DNA of 64,000 bases from Streptomyces lunaelactis (GCF_003054555.1 NZ_CP026304.1:4960001-5024000), one strand, 5' to 3'; shown: positions 51,512-61,497, numbered from the stretch's first letter. Notes: a model not told the origin generated them from the sequence alone. Translations and numbers: made by a program.

Positions 51512-54500
51512 TCAGTCGGGCTCGGGCTGTGTCCGGGTGGCCTGGACGGCCCAATTGCCGGTGCCCATCGAGGAGGTCCGGATCCTCCACAGCTCCTCGA
51601 CGACATCCTGTCCGGGAACCTGCGTATGGTTCTTCACCAAGTGGGCGAGAACCGACAGCAGATGGTCCGGTTCCAGGAACCGGGCGCGCGAGCCCTGGGT
51701 CCCCAGTACGCCGTGCACGCCTGGTCGGCGGTCCCGGACGACGACCAGAGTGTCCTCCGGGGACACCTCCCGTGCCATGTCGCTGGTGAGCTCCGACACC
51801 GGTACCCGCAGAGTGATCGGCTCGGCTCCCTCGGCACTCCACTGGGAGACCACGCAGGAGCCCTGCTGCTGCGGCGGAGTGGTCGCCACCCCAAGGCAAT
51901 CGGCGAGCCAGCACAGCGCCTGAAGGTAGGGGACGTGCCCGTCGGCCTTCTCCAGTTTCGTGGAGACGTCTTCGAAGATCGCGCCCTCGCCGCCGGGGAT
52001 CACCACGCTGGCCCACTCCCGGGCGAGGCGCTGGCGGTGTTCGTGTTCCTGTGCCACCCGGTCGTCGATGACGCGCCGCGCGCCCGCGCGCTCGTCGTCT
52101 GTGAGTCCGTCGCACAGCTGCTCGGTGTCCACCAGTTTGGAGAGCGGAGACGGCTGATCGTTCTCCGGCAGGCCCGCCAGCTTCGCGAGGCGCTCCCGGT
52201 GCAGTCCCGCGATGCGCATCTTCGATACCTGGGCGAGCCAGGTCGGCAGCCCCGACTCCACCTGCTGCGCGATCGCCTGCATGCGGCCCGAGTGGTCAAC
52301 GCCGTCCTCGGTGACGCTGATCTCCGCCGCGGCGCGGAGGTACCCCGCCATCTGCTCGCAGAGCTGCTCGACGTCCGAGTAGAACAGCGACAGCGAGGGC
52401 GGCTTCATGTGTCCCTTGTCCGGCGCTTCCTCCGACCTGATGGCACCGGAGAACCGCTGCTGCATCTCGGCGAACGGAATCCCCTTCATCCACTCGTACG
52501 CGACCAACGCGCGGAGCAGGGCGTTGATCTCGTCGAGCGAGGCGGTTTCCTCATCGCTCTCCAGCAGGTTCCGCAATTCCTCCGACGCCACCGAGTTCTG
52601 CGTGTCCAACAACCGGTCGGGCATCAGGACGGCCTCGGCGGCCACCCACTCCCTGCAGTTCGCCCGCTGCTGCTCCGACTCCGCGCAGTGCGCCATGCCC
52701 ATGGTCTGAACGGCTCCCTTCAGAGAGGGCAGATGCCGGCTGGTGCTCTGGCCGGGCAGGGCGACCCAGGCCGTCACCTGCCGGATGGACCGGGTCCGGC
52801 AGGCGTGCCAGAGCAGATCGATGGTCCCGGCACCGCTGCGCGCACGCTCGGCCAGCTTTTTCAGCTCGGGGGCGTCGTCCAGTTCCAGACCGGAGCGTCC
52901 GACCGCCTGACCGACGGGGGTCAGTGTCAGGCTTTTGCCCGCTCCGGGCCGCCTGCTGAGGCTCTCCTCGTGGATCAGGCCACGGTTCTGCAGCTCCACG
53001 AGGACCTTCTCCGGCGTCGGGATCTGGGGCTCGGGCTCGTAGCTGATCAGCAGATTCTCCAGGATCGTCCCGACCCGCTCCAGCCATTTCCTGCGGGTCA
53101 GCATGCGGTTGTCCTGGCACAGCACCTGAAGGACGAGTCCACTGATCGCCACCGGGTCGCGGTACTGCGACCGGACCTTCAGCGAGCGGGACTTGCTCTT
53201 CACGAACCGCTTGAAGACCCCTTCCACGCTGGAGAGCTCGTCGATCTCGGCGGCCGTCAGCCCGTGGACCAACTGCAGTTCCCGGTCGGAGGGTACGAGG
53301 ATGTAGAACTCCCCGTGCCCCGCTTCCGTCTGGCCGCGTCGTCCCGCGCGACCACCCTTGTTGTCGAGGTCGGCGGGCAGCAGGATCTGCCGGATCCGGT
53401 CCGACCCGGCGCCGGTGAGGCCGGAGATACTCGTGGCGATGACCGTGTCGGCGGGCAGGTTGAGGCCGACGGCGAGGGTGTCCGTGGCCACGAGTACCCG
53501 CAACAGCCCGTCATCGGCGCGGAATTCGTCCTCGAGCATGCGGCGCATCGTAGGGGCGAGCGCGGCCGAGTGCGCGGCCACGCCGCTGCGCAACCCCCGG
53601 ATGACCAGCTCATGGCCAGGGATGTCCGAGTTGCGCAGCCGCGAGTAAAGGGAGTTGACCTTGTCGCGGGCCGCGGAGGACTCATTGTTGTACCGGCCGT
53701 GCGCCCACGGTGAGCCGCTCGGCGGCTGGCGCATCGCTTGGTCCAAGACCTTGCGGATCCCCTCGGCCAGCTGGTCCGAGGCCGTCCGGGTAGGGACGAA
53801 GACGATGATCCGGCGCTTGTCGTTCTGGTTGAGGATGCTGAGCACCAGGGTCGCGGCGAGTTCCGCCGTGGACAGCCCCTGGAGCCCGTTGAGCCCCTTG
53901 GAGAGCGCCTGCGCGTATTTCGTGCGCAGTTCGGGGAGGGAGTGGTCCTGCTGGTACTCGGGATCCGGCACCGCCCGGCCGGGCATGCTGAGGAGGTGGG
54001 CGTTGGGCTGGACCAGCCAGTTCCGCCGGCCGACGACATAGGTGTCGAGGGGGACCGGACGTTCGTTGCTGCTGGGCGTGAACGTTGTGCGGCCTGTGCC
54101 CAGCCACCGTTCCAGGGTCTCACCCGCCTCTGGGGTGAGCGCGGCCGACAGGCCCAGCAGCGCGGGCTGCTCCGCACCGATCCGCAGCTTTATCAGGGTC
54201 AGGAGCGCTTCCAGCTTGGCTGCCCGGTCACTGGTCTCGGCCAGCATCTGCAGTTCGTCGACGACCACTAACCCGGTCTTGTCCAGCGGACTCAACCCGT
54301 TGACCAGGTACACGCCGAGCTTCTCGTAGATGGCGACGGCGACGCTGTACCGGCCGCCGCCGACGGGGCGGTCGCTCTCGGGATAGTCCCGGGAAACGCC
54401 GTACACGTTGAGCTTGTCCAGTGGCTTACGGCTGTCGCGCCAGCGCTGCCACTCGGCTTCCTCCTGGGCCACCAGAGCCTTGGTCGGCAGCAGCATCATC

Positions 54501-55261
54501 GCCGAGTTGCCGCCGTTCAGGGCCATCGTCATGCCCACGCGCGCCACGGTGGTCTTGCCGCTGTTGGTCACGGCGTACACGAGCGCGACGCCCCGATCGT
54601 CGATGATCTTGCGGCAGACCTTGATGAGCTCCCGCTGGAACCTGTCGAGCTCTTCCCAGGAGCCGAGTTTCTCCTCCCACAGCTCCAGGAACGCTCTTCG
54701 CTGATCCGACTGGGCAGACCTGGGCAGGAGGTCCGCGTATCCGGACACCTCGGGCAGCAGCGTGGCGCGGTCCGGCGGGGCCGGCGCCGGGATGGACACA
54801 GCGGGTACGACGGTCGGTGCGGCCGGCGGCGGCCCGGGGGTCGGCGGCTGGCTGGGGATGACGACCGCATCCGTCTCGGCGGGCTGGGTGCGCTGCTCCG
54901 CGGGCGAGTCGACCTGGAGGCCGTGTTTGGCGGCCAGGCTCTTGATTTCCGGATTGTGCGGGTAGCGGCCGGTGAGGACAGCGCAGGCGATCTTCCGCCA
55001 GCCCCAGTCGACCACGCCGGCTTGGGCCTCGGTCCTGACCGCGTCCCAGAAATCGCGGTCGCTCTTCGCGTGGACCGGCAGCTCGTCGACGGGAAATCCC
55101 AGGCCGGTCAGGAGTTTTCGGCGGGGCTCATCGGTTTTGCACACCTTGGCCAGCCCTCGGACGAGTTTTCCCCAGTCCTCCTCAGAGATGCCCCAGGCGT
55201 CCGGCTCGACTTCTTGGGCATCATGCGACTGCGGCGATTCGGACGCATTGGCAAGCGTCAC
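51512..55261 (-). CDS. EAD-linked Ski2-like DEAD/DEAH helicase
   Basis: A 1249-residue superfamily 2 helicase. Residues 30-110 form an effector-associated domain (EAD1-like) with the signature GRYPHNPEI. A Pro-rich linker spans 118-165. The helicase core spans about 200-660: motif I AVTNSGKTTVA (230-240), motif II VVVDELQML (332-340), motif III LSAAL (371-375), motif V VATDTLAVGLNLPA (591-604) and motif VI GGRAGRRGQ (636-644), all of Ski2/Mtr4 type. The C-terminal 590 residues are helical and unassigned. The motifs are complete, so ATP-driven RNA or DNA unwinding is expected. It starts 16 bases after the CHAT gene. Confidence 0.9.
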   Translation of the reverse strand: MTLANASESPQSHDAQEVEPDAWGISEEDWGKLVRGLAKVCKTDEPRRKLLTGLGFPVDELPVHAKSDRDFWDAVRTEAQAGVVDWGWRKIACAVLTGRYPHNPEIKSLAAKHGLQVDSPAEQRTQPAETDAVVIPSQPPTPGPPPAAPTVVPAVSIPAPAPPDRATLLPEVSGYADLLPRSAQSDQRRAFLELWEEKLGSWEELDRFQRELIKVCRKIIDDRGVALVYAVTNSGKTTVARVGMTMALNGGNSAMMLLPTKALVAQEEAEWQRWRDSRKPLDKLNVYGVSRDYPESDRPVGGGRYSVAVAIYEKLGVYLVNGLSPLDKTGLVVVDELQMLAETSDRAAKLEALLTLIKLRIGAEQPALLGLSAALTPEAGETLERWLGTGRTTFTPSSNERPVPLDTYVVGRRNWLVQPNAHLLSMPGRAVPDPEYQQDHSLPELRTKYAQALSKGLNGLQGLSTAELAATLVLSILNQNDKRRIIVFVPTRTASDQLAEGIRKVLDQAMRQPPSGSPWAHGRYNNESSAARDKVNSLYSRLRNSDIPGHELVIRGLRSGVAAHSAALAPTMRRMLEDEFRADDGLLRVLVATDTLAVGLNLPADTVIATSISGLTGAGSDRIRQILLPADLDNKGGRAGRRGQTEAGHGEFYILVPSDRELQLVHGLTAAEIDELSSVEGVFKRFVKSKSRSLKVRSQYRDPVAISGLVLQVLCQDNRMLTRRKWLERVGTILENLLISYEPEPQIPTPEKVLVELQNRGLIHEESLSRRPGAGKSLTLTPVGQAVGRSGLELDDAPELKKLAERARSGAGTIDLLWHACRTRSIRQVTAWVALPGQSTSRHLPSLKGAVQTMGMAHCAESEQQRANCREWVAAEAVLMPDRLLDTQNSVASEELRNLLESDEETASLDEINALLRALVAYEWMKGIPFAEMQQRFSGAIRSEEAPDKGHMKPPSLSLFYSDVEQLCEQMAGYLRAAAEISVTEDGVDHSGRMQAIAQQVESGLPTWLAQVSKMRIAGLHRERLAKLAGLPENDQPSPLSKLVDTEQLCDGLTDDERAGARRVIDDRVAQEHEHRQRLAREWASVVIPGGEGAIFEDVSTKLEKADGHVPYLQALCWLADCLGVATTPPQQQGSCVVSQWSAEGAEPITLRVPVSELTSDMAREVSPEDTLVVVRDRRPGVHGVLGTQGSRARFLEPDHLLSVLAHLVKNHTQVPGQDVVEELWRIRTSSMGTGNWAVQATRTQPEPD

Positions 55262-55277
55262 TGCTTGCTCCTTTGCC

Positions 55278-56186
55278 TCAGGCTGTGCGGGGCAGAACCA
55301 TCAGGTCGGTACGGAGGGAACGGCAGAACTCGGCCCGGTTGACGACGTCCTGGGCCGCGATGTGTGCGGTGGCGCTCAGGTGCTCGGAGGTCACCGGGGA
55401 GTCCGTGCGGGAGGCCAGTTCCCGGTAGAAGGCAGAGGCGAACAGCGTCGAGCAGTCCGCGTCGAGGGCGCCGCGGTGGGCGATCACCACGTCTGCCACG
55501 CCGGTGAAGAGCCGCGCGATCTCCTCGCCGTCGCAGGAGCGCAGCAACAGCGCCCGCAGCCGGTGCCGATAGTGCTCGGCTGCGAGCCGCAGTGTCTCCA
55601 CGAGGTCCGCCGCGGGCAGCGGGTGCGGTTCGCCCTCGTGGTCCTCCAGCAGCAGTGCCCCATGGCTTCCATGGCAGGCCAGATGCAGGATGTCGGGCCG
55701 TTGCCGGCGAATCCGCTCCAGGTCGCCGGGGGTCGCCGCGGGGCAGGGAATGACGTCCAGCCGGTCCGCGGCCGCCGACTGGATTTCGCGCAGTTCGGCG
55801 GCAGCCCGCACCGCGCCGCGCCGCGCCGGTTCGGCGCCCAGCACCATGACCTTGAGCCGTCCGGCACCGGCCTCGGAGGCGCCGGACGGCGGGCGCGGCT
55901 CAGGGACGGATGCGGCTCCACGGAAGACGGGGTGGTGCGGATAGCGTTCCCTCGCCCTGGTCAGAATCGACCGGCGACCGTCGGCCATGACCCCGGTGGC
56001 CAGACTCAGGGAGACCTGTTCCCAGTACTCCCACAGTGTGCTCGGCGCGTACGGGAGGGCGTCGGCCGGGTAGCCCGCGCTGCGCAGCAGCACCTCGGCC
56101 CGAGAGGGCGTGTTGTAGACCGTCGCCAGCGCCCGGATCTCCTCCGGGAGCAGCGGCGCCTCGGCCGCCTCCTCGCCGGTGCTCAC
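55278..56186 (-). CDS. EAD1-CHAT caspase-like protease
   Basis: A 302-residue protein. An effector-associated domain (EAD1) spans about residues 13-88 (LATVYNTPSRAEVLLRSAGY, RYPHHPVF). It is joined to a CHAT caspase-fold protease domain (about 111-290). The catalytic histidine is H172 in ILHLACHG and the cysteine is C218 in LLLRSCDG. CHAT proteases act as effectors cleaving host or partner proteins. The EAD is an adaptor for homotypic association. The start is GTG 56186, overlapping the upstream stop (GTGA). Confidence 0.88.
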   Translation of the reverse strand: MSTGEEAAEAPLLPEEIRALATVYNTPSRAEVLLRSAGYPADALPYAPSTLWEYWEQVSLSLATGVMADGRRSILTRARERYPHHPVFRGAASVPEPRPPSGASEAGAGRLKVMVLGAEPARRGAVRAAAELREIQSAAADRLDVIPCPAATPGDLERIRRQRPDILHLACHGSHGALLLEDHEGEPHPLPAADLVETLRLAAEHYRHRLRALLLRSCDGEEIARLFTGVADVVIAHRGALDADCSTLFASAFYRELASRTDSPVTSEHLSATAHIAAQDVVNRAEFCRSLRTDLMVLPRTA

Positions 56187-56881
56187 AGCGTGGCCTCCAG
56201 CCGCAGCGGGTCGGGCAGCCGCCGTGTGAAGCGCCGCAGCAACGGAATCCTGACCCCGGCGCTGACCGTAAGCGTCACCTCGGTGACGGCATCGGCCGCT
56301 GTGCGGACGATGAGGCTGAGCGGATGGCAGCCGGACAGCTCGTGGGCACGGGTTCGGCGGAACTCCCATGCGGGGCTGCCGCTTTGGAGGCCCAGGGCTT
56401 GGACGAGGGGCTGGTGGGAGGTGTACTGGACGCTTCGCCCGATCTCCCCGACAGAGGCATCGGCACCGAGCAGCGACAGCTGCGGTCCGAGCCTCCGGGT
56501 CCTGCTGATCTCCACCGGATCGGAGATCCGCATCGGGTCCATGGAGTGGGCGACAGGCGCCGGCTCATCCGGCTTGGAGGTGACGTTCAGGGCGACGTGG
56601 GCGAACTCCAGCCGAGGCCGCTGAGGGGTGGGGGCGAAGGTGACGGCCAGCCGGACGAGGTGGTAGGCGTGGCGACCGGCCTCCGCCGCGGCGTAACGGG
56701 CGAGTTCGGGGTCGGCGGACAGTTCGTGGGCCGTCAGCCGTAAGGCGGTCGGCCCGCCCAGCGTGATGCGCCCGGCGAGCGGCGTCGTCGCGGCGTCGTC
56801 GGGTTCACCCCGTAATGCGTCGTCGGGCGGAAGTACGAGCTCATGTGCGGGCAGTCGGGGATCGGGGAATTCGATCAACAT
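56183..56881 (-). CDS. Unrecognised protein, first gene of the EAD/CHAT/helicase operon
   Basis: A 232-residue protein with no signal peptide or membrane helix. It has alternating strands (YHLVRLAVTFAPTPQ, RLEFAHVALNVTS, TEVTLTVSAGVRIPLLRR) that suggest a beta-sandwich. Possible conserved points are DPMRISDPVEISR and SGCHPLSLIVR. I do not recognise a family. Its overlap with the CHAT gene shows co-translation, so it may be the sensor, a protease target or a regulator of the system. Confidence 0.8.
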   Translation of the reverse strand: MLIEFPDPRLPAHELVLPPDDALRGEPDDAATTPLAGRITLGGPTALRLTAHELSADPELARYAAAEAGRHAYHLVRLAVTFAPTPQRPRLEFAHVALNVTSKPDEPAPVAHSMDPMRISDPVEISRTRRLGPQLSLLGADASVGEIGRSVQYTSHQPLVQALGLQSGSPAWEFRRTRAHELSGCHPLSLIVRTAADAVTEVTLTVSAGVRIPLLRRFTRRLPDPLRLEATL

Positions 56882-57224
56882 AACCTCGCGGACCGGGCGA
56901 CCTGCCGCAGGAGCGACCCGACTGAATCGGTATATCCCCTGCGAAAGCTGTGAATCCGAAGGCTAGCGACTGTCAAGTCGCCGAAACCGGTCAAAGCGAA
57001 AACTTCCCCCAACCTGTTGGCGGTCCGCACGAGCCGCCTCTTCCCCCCGCCCGGAGTTCTCGGGCTGTGCCCGCCGGTCTTCGCCGAGGTCATGCCGCAC
57101 ACGTGCGCCCCGCACGACGGCCGGCGTGGCGGAGGTGCGAGGCCGGACGCCGCGCACCACGCCGAGGCCTCCAGACCCCGGGCAACCTCCGAAGAGGCCC
57201 GCCCGGAACGCCGAAGGCCTCAGG
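56882..57224. other. AT-richer leader of the EAD operon and terminator of the next gene
   Basis: 56882-57010 is clearly richer in A and T than its surroundings and must hold the operon promoter. TTGACA occurs on the minus strand (complement of 56971-56976), but no good -10 follows at 17 bases. GAGGCCT (57164-57170) and AGGCCTC (57215-57221) form an inverted repeat that probably ends the upstream gene at 57225. No gene was found. Confidence 0.55.
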
Positions 57225-57662
57225 TCACGGCCACACCAGGCAGTAAGGCTGGTGCCCGGCCTCATGCAGCCGGACCGAGAAGTCCTGCCACTCGTGCAGC
57301 AGTTGGTAGACATTGAACGCGTCCCGCGGACCGCCCCGGTCCGGGACCGTCGACCAGATGAAGGCCGCCGCGCCCACCGACTCCTCGCCTATGCCCCGCA
57401 GTGGGTCGACCACCGTCATCGGAAGCTTGACCACCGCGTAGTCGGGGTGCAGCACCACCAGCTCGAGGGGCGGAACCTTGTTCAGCGGCATGCCCTGGAT
57501 GCCGGTCAGTACCATCGCGGCTATGGTCTCCGGCTTGATCTTGCTGAACATCCCGCCCATGCCGAGCTCGTCCCCGCCCAGCTCCTCAGGGCGCATCGAG
57601 ATCGGAACACGAGCGGCAGTGGCCCCGTCAGGTGCGCCGAAGTACTTGTAGGTCACCCCCAC
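57225..57662 (-). CDS. Hypothetical protein
   Basis: A 145-residue soluble protein of unknown family with a central KIKPETIAAMVLTGIQGMP segment. LELVVLHPDYAVVKLPMTVVD and YQLLHEWQDFSVRLHEAG follow. GTG 57662 was chosen because AGGAG lies seven bases upstream. GTG 57656 is possible. It is divergent from hemL. Confidence 0.72.
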   Translation of the reverse strand: MGVTYKYFGAPDGATAARVPISMRPEELGGDELGMGGMFSKIKPETIAAMVLTGIQGMPLNKVPPLELVVLHPDYAVVKLPMTVVDPLRGIGEESVGAAAFIWSTVPDRGGPRDAFNVYQLLHEWQDFSVRLHEAGHQPYCLVWP

Positions 57663-58058
57663 TCGGCCGCTCCTGCTTCCCATGGGCTCGTGCGCGTCCG
57701 ATTCGCCTCGACGGTGCTTTCCACGCCGGGCAGGCTCGGGACCCAGGTCGTCGGTCCCCTCGCCCAGTCCGCCACCGCGATGCATATCTCCACCCGACCA
57801 CTCGCAGCCCCCGCCGCGCAACCCGATCATCGTGACAGTGACCTCCCCCACCACTGTCCGGTGAAACACCGGTCCGCAAGAACGTCGGGGCCTCTGACAC
57901 CATGGATTCCGTGAGCTTTCCCTCTGACGCCCCAGTTTCGCAGACGCCAGAGGGCTGACGCCCTCTCGTAATACGAGGAGACCGCCCGGACCGCTCACCG
58001 GTGGCCGAGATCATCCGCCCCGGCCCCCTGCCCGCCCGCATCGCAGATCAGGACCAAA
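57663..58058. other. hemL leader region with two small hairpins
   Basis: No gene was found in this 396-base divergent region. AGAGGGC-TGAC-GCCCTCT (about 57950-57967) is followed at once by CTCGTAATACGAG. The two hairpins could act on the hemL transcript. A 15-base sequence GCCCCAGTTTCGCAG occurs here at 57929 and again inside the hemL start at 58077. Confidence 0.5.
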
Positions 58059-59375
58059 GTGTCGTATTCATACGAAGCCCCAGTTTCGCAGGCGCTTTTC
58101 GACCGCGCGTCGCTCGTGACGCCCGGCGGCGTGAACTCTCCCGTCCGTGCCTTCCGCGCCGTGGGCGGTACGCCCCGGTTCATGGTGTCCGGTACGGGTC
58201 CGTACCTCACCGATGCCGACGGGCGCGAGTATGTCGACCTCGTCTGCTCGTGGGGGCCGATGATCCTCGGGCACTCCCACCCGGCCGTCATCGAGGCGGT
58301 CCAGACCGCGGTGGCCCGCGGCACCTCCTTCGGTACGCCCGGTGAGGGCGAGGTCGCACTCGCCGAGGAGATCGTGGCGCGGATCGAGCCCGTCGAGCAG
58401 GTGCGGCTTGTTTCGAGCGGTACGGAAGCGACGATGTCCGCGATCCGGCTCGCCCGGGGTTTCACCGGCCGGGCCAAGGTCGTGAAGTTCGCCGGCTGCT
58501 ACCACGGTCATGTGGACGCGCTGCTCGCCGCGGCCGGCTCGGGGGTGGCGACCTTCGGGCTGCCGGACACGCCGGGCGTCACGGGCGCGCAGGCCGGCGA
58601 CACGATCGTGCTGCCGTACAACGACCTCGAAGCGGTGCACGAGGCCTTCCACGCGCACCCCGGCGAGATCGCCTGTGTGATCACCGAGGCCTCGCCGGGC
58701 AACATGGGCGTCGTACCGCCGCGTCCCGGCTTCAACCAGGGCCTCAAGGACGCCTGCGCCAAGAACGGCGCGCTGTACGTCTCCGACGAGGTCATGACCG
58801 GCTTCCGTACCTCGAAGTCCGGCTGGTACGGCATCGACGGCGTCGCGCCCGATCTGATGACCTTCGGCAAGGTCATGGGCGGCGGCTTCCCGGCCGCCGC
58901 GTTCGGCGGGCGCCAGGACATCATGGGTCACCTCGCCCCGGCCGGTCCCGTCTACCAGGCGGGCACCCTCTCCGGTAACCCCGTCGCCACCGCCGCCGGT
59001 CTCGCGCAGCTGCGGTTGCTCGACGACGCCGCGTACGAGAAGATCGACGCCGTCTCGGCAGAGATCCAGCGTCTGGTGACGGACGCGCTCGCCAAGGAGG
59101 GCGTCGCCCACCGGCTGCAGACGGCGAGCAATATGTTCTCCGTCTTCTTCACGGGCTCGGACGTCCGCAACTACGAGGACGCGAAGAAGCAGCAGTCCTT
59201 CCGCTTCACCGCCTTCTTCCACGCGATGCTCGCGCAGGGCGTCTATCTGCCGCCGTCCGCCTTCGAGTCCTGGTTCGTCTCCACGGCCCACGACGACCGG
59301 GCGATCGAGCGGATCGCCGCCGCGCTGCCCGCCGCCGCCCGCGCCGCCGCCGAGGCGACGGGGGTTTCGGCATGA
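58059..59375 (+). CDS. hemL: Glutamate-1-semialdehyde 2,1-aminomutase
   Basis: A 438-residue PLP aminomutase that converts glutamate-1-semialdehyde to 5-aminolevulinate, the entry of haem and corrin synthesis. Family motifs are [28 protein letters not shown] and [19 protein letters not shown] and the PLP lysine in [10 protein letters not shown] complete the set. The usual EPVAGNMG is here EASPGNMG. The start is GTG 58059, preceded by AGGACC. It overlaps the phosphatase gene by four bases (ATGA). Confidence 0.97.
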   Translation: MSYSYEAPVSQALFDRASLVTPGGVNSPVRAFRAVGGTPRFMVSGTGPYLTDADGREYVDLVCSWGPMILGHSHPAVIEAVQTAVARGTSFGTPGEGEVALAEEIVARIEPVEQVRLVSSGTEATMSAIRLARGFTGRAKVVKFAGCYHGHVDALLAAAGSGVATFGLPDTPGVTGAQAGDTIVLPYNDLEAVHEAFHAHPGEIACVITEASPGNMGVVPPRPGFNQGLKDACAKNGALYVSDEVMTGFRTSKSGWYGIDGVAPDLMTFGKVMGGGFPAAAFGGRQDIMGHLAPAGPVYQAGTLSGNPVATAAGLAQLRLLDDAAYEKIDAVSAEIQRLVTDALAKEGVAHRLQTASNMFSVFFTGSDVRNYEDAKKQQSFRFTAFFHAMLAQGVYLPPSAFESWFVSTAHDDRAIERIAAALPAAARAAAEATGVSA

Positions 59376-60046
59376 GCGAGATCACCGTCGTCCACGTCGT
59401 ACGCCATGGCGAGGTCCACAACCCCGACGGGGTGCTGTACGGCCGCCGCTCCGGCTATCACCTCTCCGAGCTCGGCCGGCAGATGGCCGACCGGGTCGCC
59501 GAGCATCTCGCGGACCGCGACATCACCCATGTGGTGTCCTCGCCGCTGGAGCGTGCGCAGGAGACCGCGACCCCCGTCGCCAAGAGTCACAGCCTCACCC
59601 TCGACACCGACGAGCGGCTGATCGAGGCGGGCAACGTCTTCGAGGGCAAGACCTTCGGGGTCGGCGACGGCGCGCTGCGCAAGCCCGCCAACTGGAAGCA
59701 CCTGACCAACCCGTTCCGCCCGTCCTGGGGGGAGCCGTACGTCGATCAGGTCGTACGGATGATGGGCGCGCTGGACTCCGCACGGGACGCGGCCCGCGGG
59801 CACGAGGCCGTCTGCGTCAGCCATCAGCTGCCGATCTGGATCGTGCGGAGCTTCGTCGAGAAGCGCCGGCTCTGGCACGATCCGCGCCGCCGGCAGTGCA
59901 CGCTCGCGTCGCTGACCACCTTTACGTATCAGGACGACAGGATCGTCTCGGTCGGCTACACCGAGCCCGCGCGCGATCTTGTTCCCGCGCACCTTCTCGC
60001 CGGTGCGAAACCCGTGAAGGGCAAGGCCAAGGCATTCGGCGCGTAG
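59372..60046 (+). CDS. Histidine phosphatase (phosphoglycerate mutase-like)
   Basis: A 224-residue phosphohydrolase of the histidine phosphatase superfamily. The phosphorylated histidine is in [11 protein letters not shown] (RHG motif). The second conserved histidine is in CVSHQLPIW, with [11 protein letters not shown] between them. No metal site is expected. It is co-translated with hemL. The substrate is unknown. Confidence 0.93.
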   Translation: MSEITVVHVVRHGEVHNPDGVLYGRRSGYHLSELGRQMADRVAEHLADRDITHVVSSPLERAQETATPVAKSHSLTLDTDERLIEAGNVFEGKTFGVGDGALRKPANWKHLTNPFRPSWGEPYVDQVVRMMGALDSARDAARGHEAVCVSHQLPIWIVRSFVEKRRLWHDPRRRQCTLASLTTFTYQDDRIVSVGYTEPARDLVPAHLLAGAKPVKGKAKAFGA

Positions 60047-60181
60047 TCCGGGCGAGTCCGGGCGTAGTTGCGCACGAAATTAAGTACGAGCTTTCGGAAC
60101 CCCCGCCTTCGAGCAGGCATCTGAAACGGTGCCGGTTTGGAAGGGCTCTCCGGGCAAAGGGAGAGCGCGGATGGGGGGGAT

Positions 60182-61429
60182 ATGCGCGACATCAGCCGAA
60201 GGGGTCTGCTCGGGGCGGGACTTGGAGCCGCGGCCGCGATCGGAATCGCGGGCTGCGGCTCCCTCGACCCGGACAGATCAGGACAGTCCGGACATGGTGC
60301 GGATGGCGGCAAGGGCAAGGACGGCAGTCCCTCGCCGTCCAAGAGCGGAGGCCGGCCGATCGGCGACGGCTCCACATCCGACACCGGAAAGCAGCCACAC
60401 CAGCCCGCCGCGCCCGTTCCCCTCGAACCGGGCCAGACCCCGCCGCAATTCGTGATCTTCTCCTGGGACGGCGCGGGCGAGGTCGGCAACGGACTCTTCC
60501 CGCGGTTCCTCGAACTCGCCAGGAATCACGATGCGGCGATGACCTTCTTCCTCTCCGGGATCTATCTGCTCCCCGAATCGAAGAAGACGCTCTACCGTCC
60601 GCCGAACAACGGCATCGGCGCGTCCGACATCGGATATCTCACCGACGATCACATCAAGGCGACGCTGAAGTACGTACGCCAGGCATGGCTCGACGGCCAT
60701 GAGATAGGCACGCACTTCAACGGGCACTTCTGCGCCGGCTCGGGCACGGTCGGCGACTGGTCGCCCGCCGACTGGCAGAACGAGATCGACCAGGCCGTGA
60801 AGTTCGTCACCGAGTGGCGTACGAACACCGGCTGGACGGACATCGACCCGCTGCCCTTCGACTACCGCAAGGAACTGGTCGGCGCCCGCACCCCCTGCCT
60901 GCTCGGCCAGGACAAGCTGCTGCCCACGGCGAAGAGGCTCGGCTGGCGCTACGACGCCAGCTCGCCGGGCGGCCGCCAGATGTGGCCGGTCAAGCGCATG
61001 GGCCTGTGGGATCTGCCGCTCCAGCAGGTGCCGTTCCCCGGGCGCTCCTTCGAGGTCCTCTCGATGGACTACAACATGCTCGCCAATCAGTCGCAGAATT
61101 CGACCAAGGGCATGCCCGAGCGCTATCCCGGCTGGAAGAGGCAGGCCACCGAGGCGTATCTCGCCGGATTCGAGCGCGCCTACGAGTCCAATCGCGCGCC
61201 CTTCTACATAGGCAACCACTTCGAACAGTGGAACGGCGGCATCTACATGGACGCCGTCGAGGAAGCCCTCAAGGGCATGGCCGGCAAGAAGGACGTACGG
61301 CTGGTGTCCTTCCGGCAGTTCTGTGACTGGCTCGACGTCCAGGACCCGCAGGTTCTGGCCAGGCTCCGTACGCTCGAGGTCGGTCAGTCCCCGGCCGGCG
61401 GCTGGAACACGTTCCTCAAGCCGGTCTGA
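60182..61429 (+). CDS. Tat-type lipoprotein with polysaccharide-deacetylase-like fold
   Basis: A 415-residue exported protein. The twin-arginine signal (SRRGLLGAGLG) ends in lipobox IAGC. A Gly/Ser/Pro-rich linker follows to about residue 95, then a NodB-like (beta/alpha)-barrel. Motif 1 is FSWDGAG in place of TFDDGP, and motif 2 is DGHEIGTHFNGHFC with its H-x3-H metal site. ATG 60182 follows GGGGGG. Deacetylase activity is inferred from the fold. The substrate is unknown. Confidence 0.88.
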   Translation: MRDISRRGLLGAGLGAAAAIGIAGCGSLDPDRSGQSGHGADGGKGKDGSPSPSKSGGRPIGDGSTSDTGKQPHQPAAPVPLEPGQTPPQFVIFSWDGAGEVGNGLFPRFLELARNHDAAMTFFLSGIYLLPESKKTLYRPPNNGIGASDIGYLTDDHIKATLKYVRQAWLDGHEIGTHFNGHFCAGSGTVGDWSPADWQNEIDQAVKFVTEWRTNTGWTDIDPLPFDYRKELVGARTPCLLGQDKLLPTAKRLGWRYDASSPGGRQMWPVKRMGLWDLPLQQVPFPGRSFEVLSMDYNMLANQSQNSTKGMPERYPGWKRQATEAYLAGFERAYESNRAPFYIGNHFEQWNGGIYMDAVEEALKGMAGKKDVRLVSFRQFCDWLDVQDPQVLARLRTLEVGQSPAGGWNTFLKPV

Positions 61430-61431
61430 CA

Positions 61432-61452
61432 GGGTGCTTTCCGGGCACCCCG
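61432..61452 (+). terminator. Weak stem-loop after the deacetylase-like gene
   Basis: GGGTGC-TTTCCGG-GCACCC follows the stop by a few bases. The short stem makes this a weak terminator candidate. Confidence 0.4.
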
Positions 61453-61497
61453 GGGGGCGCGGAAAGATCCCTGGAACGGTCATGCGAAACTTTTCAC

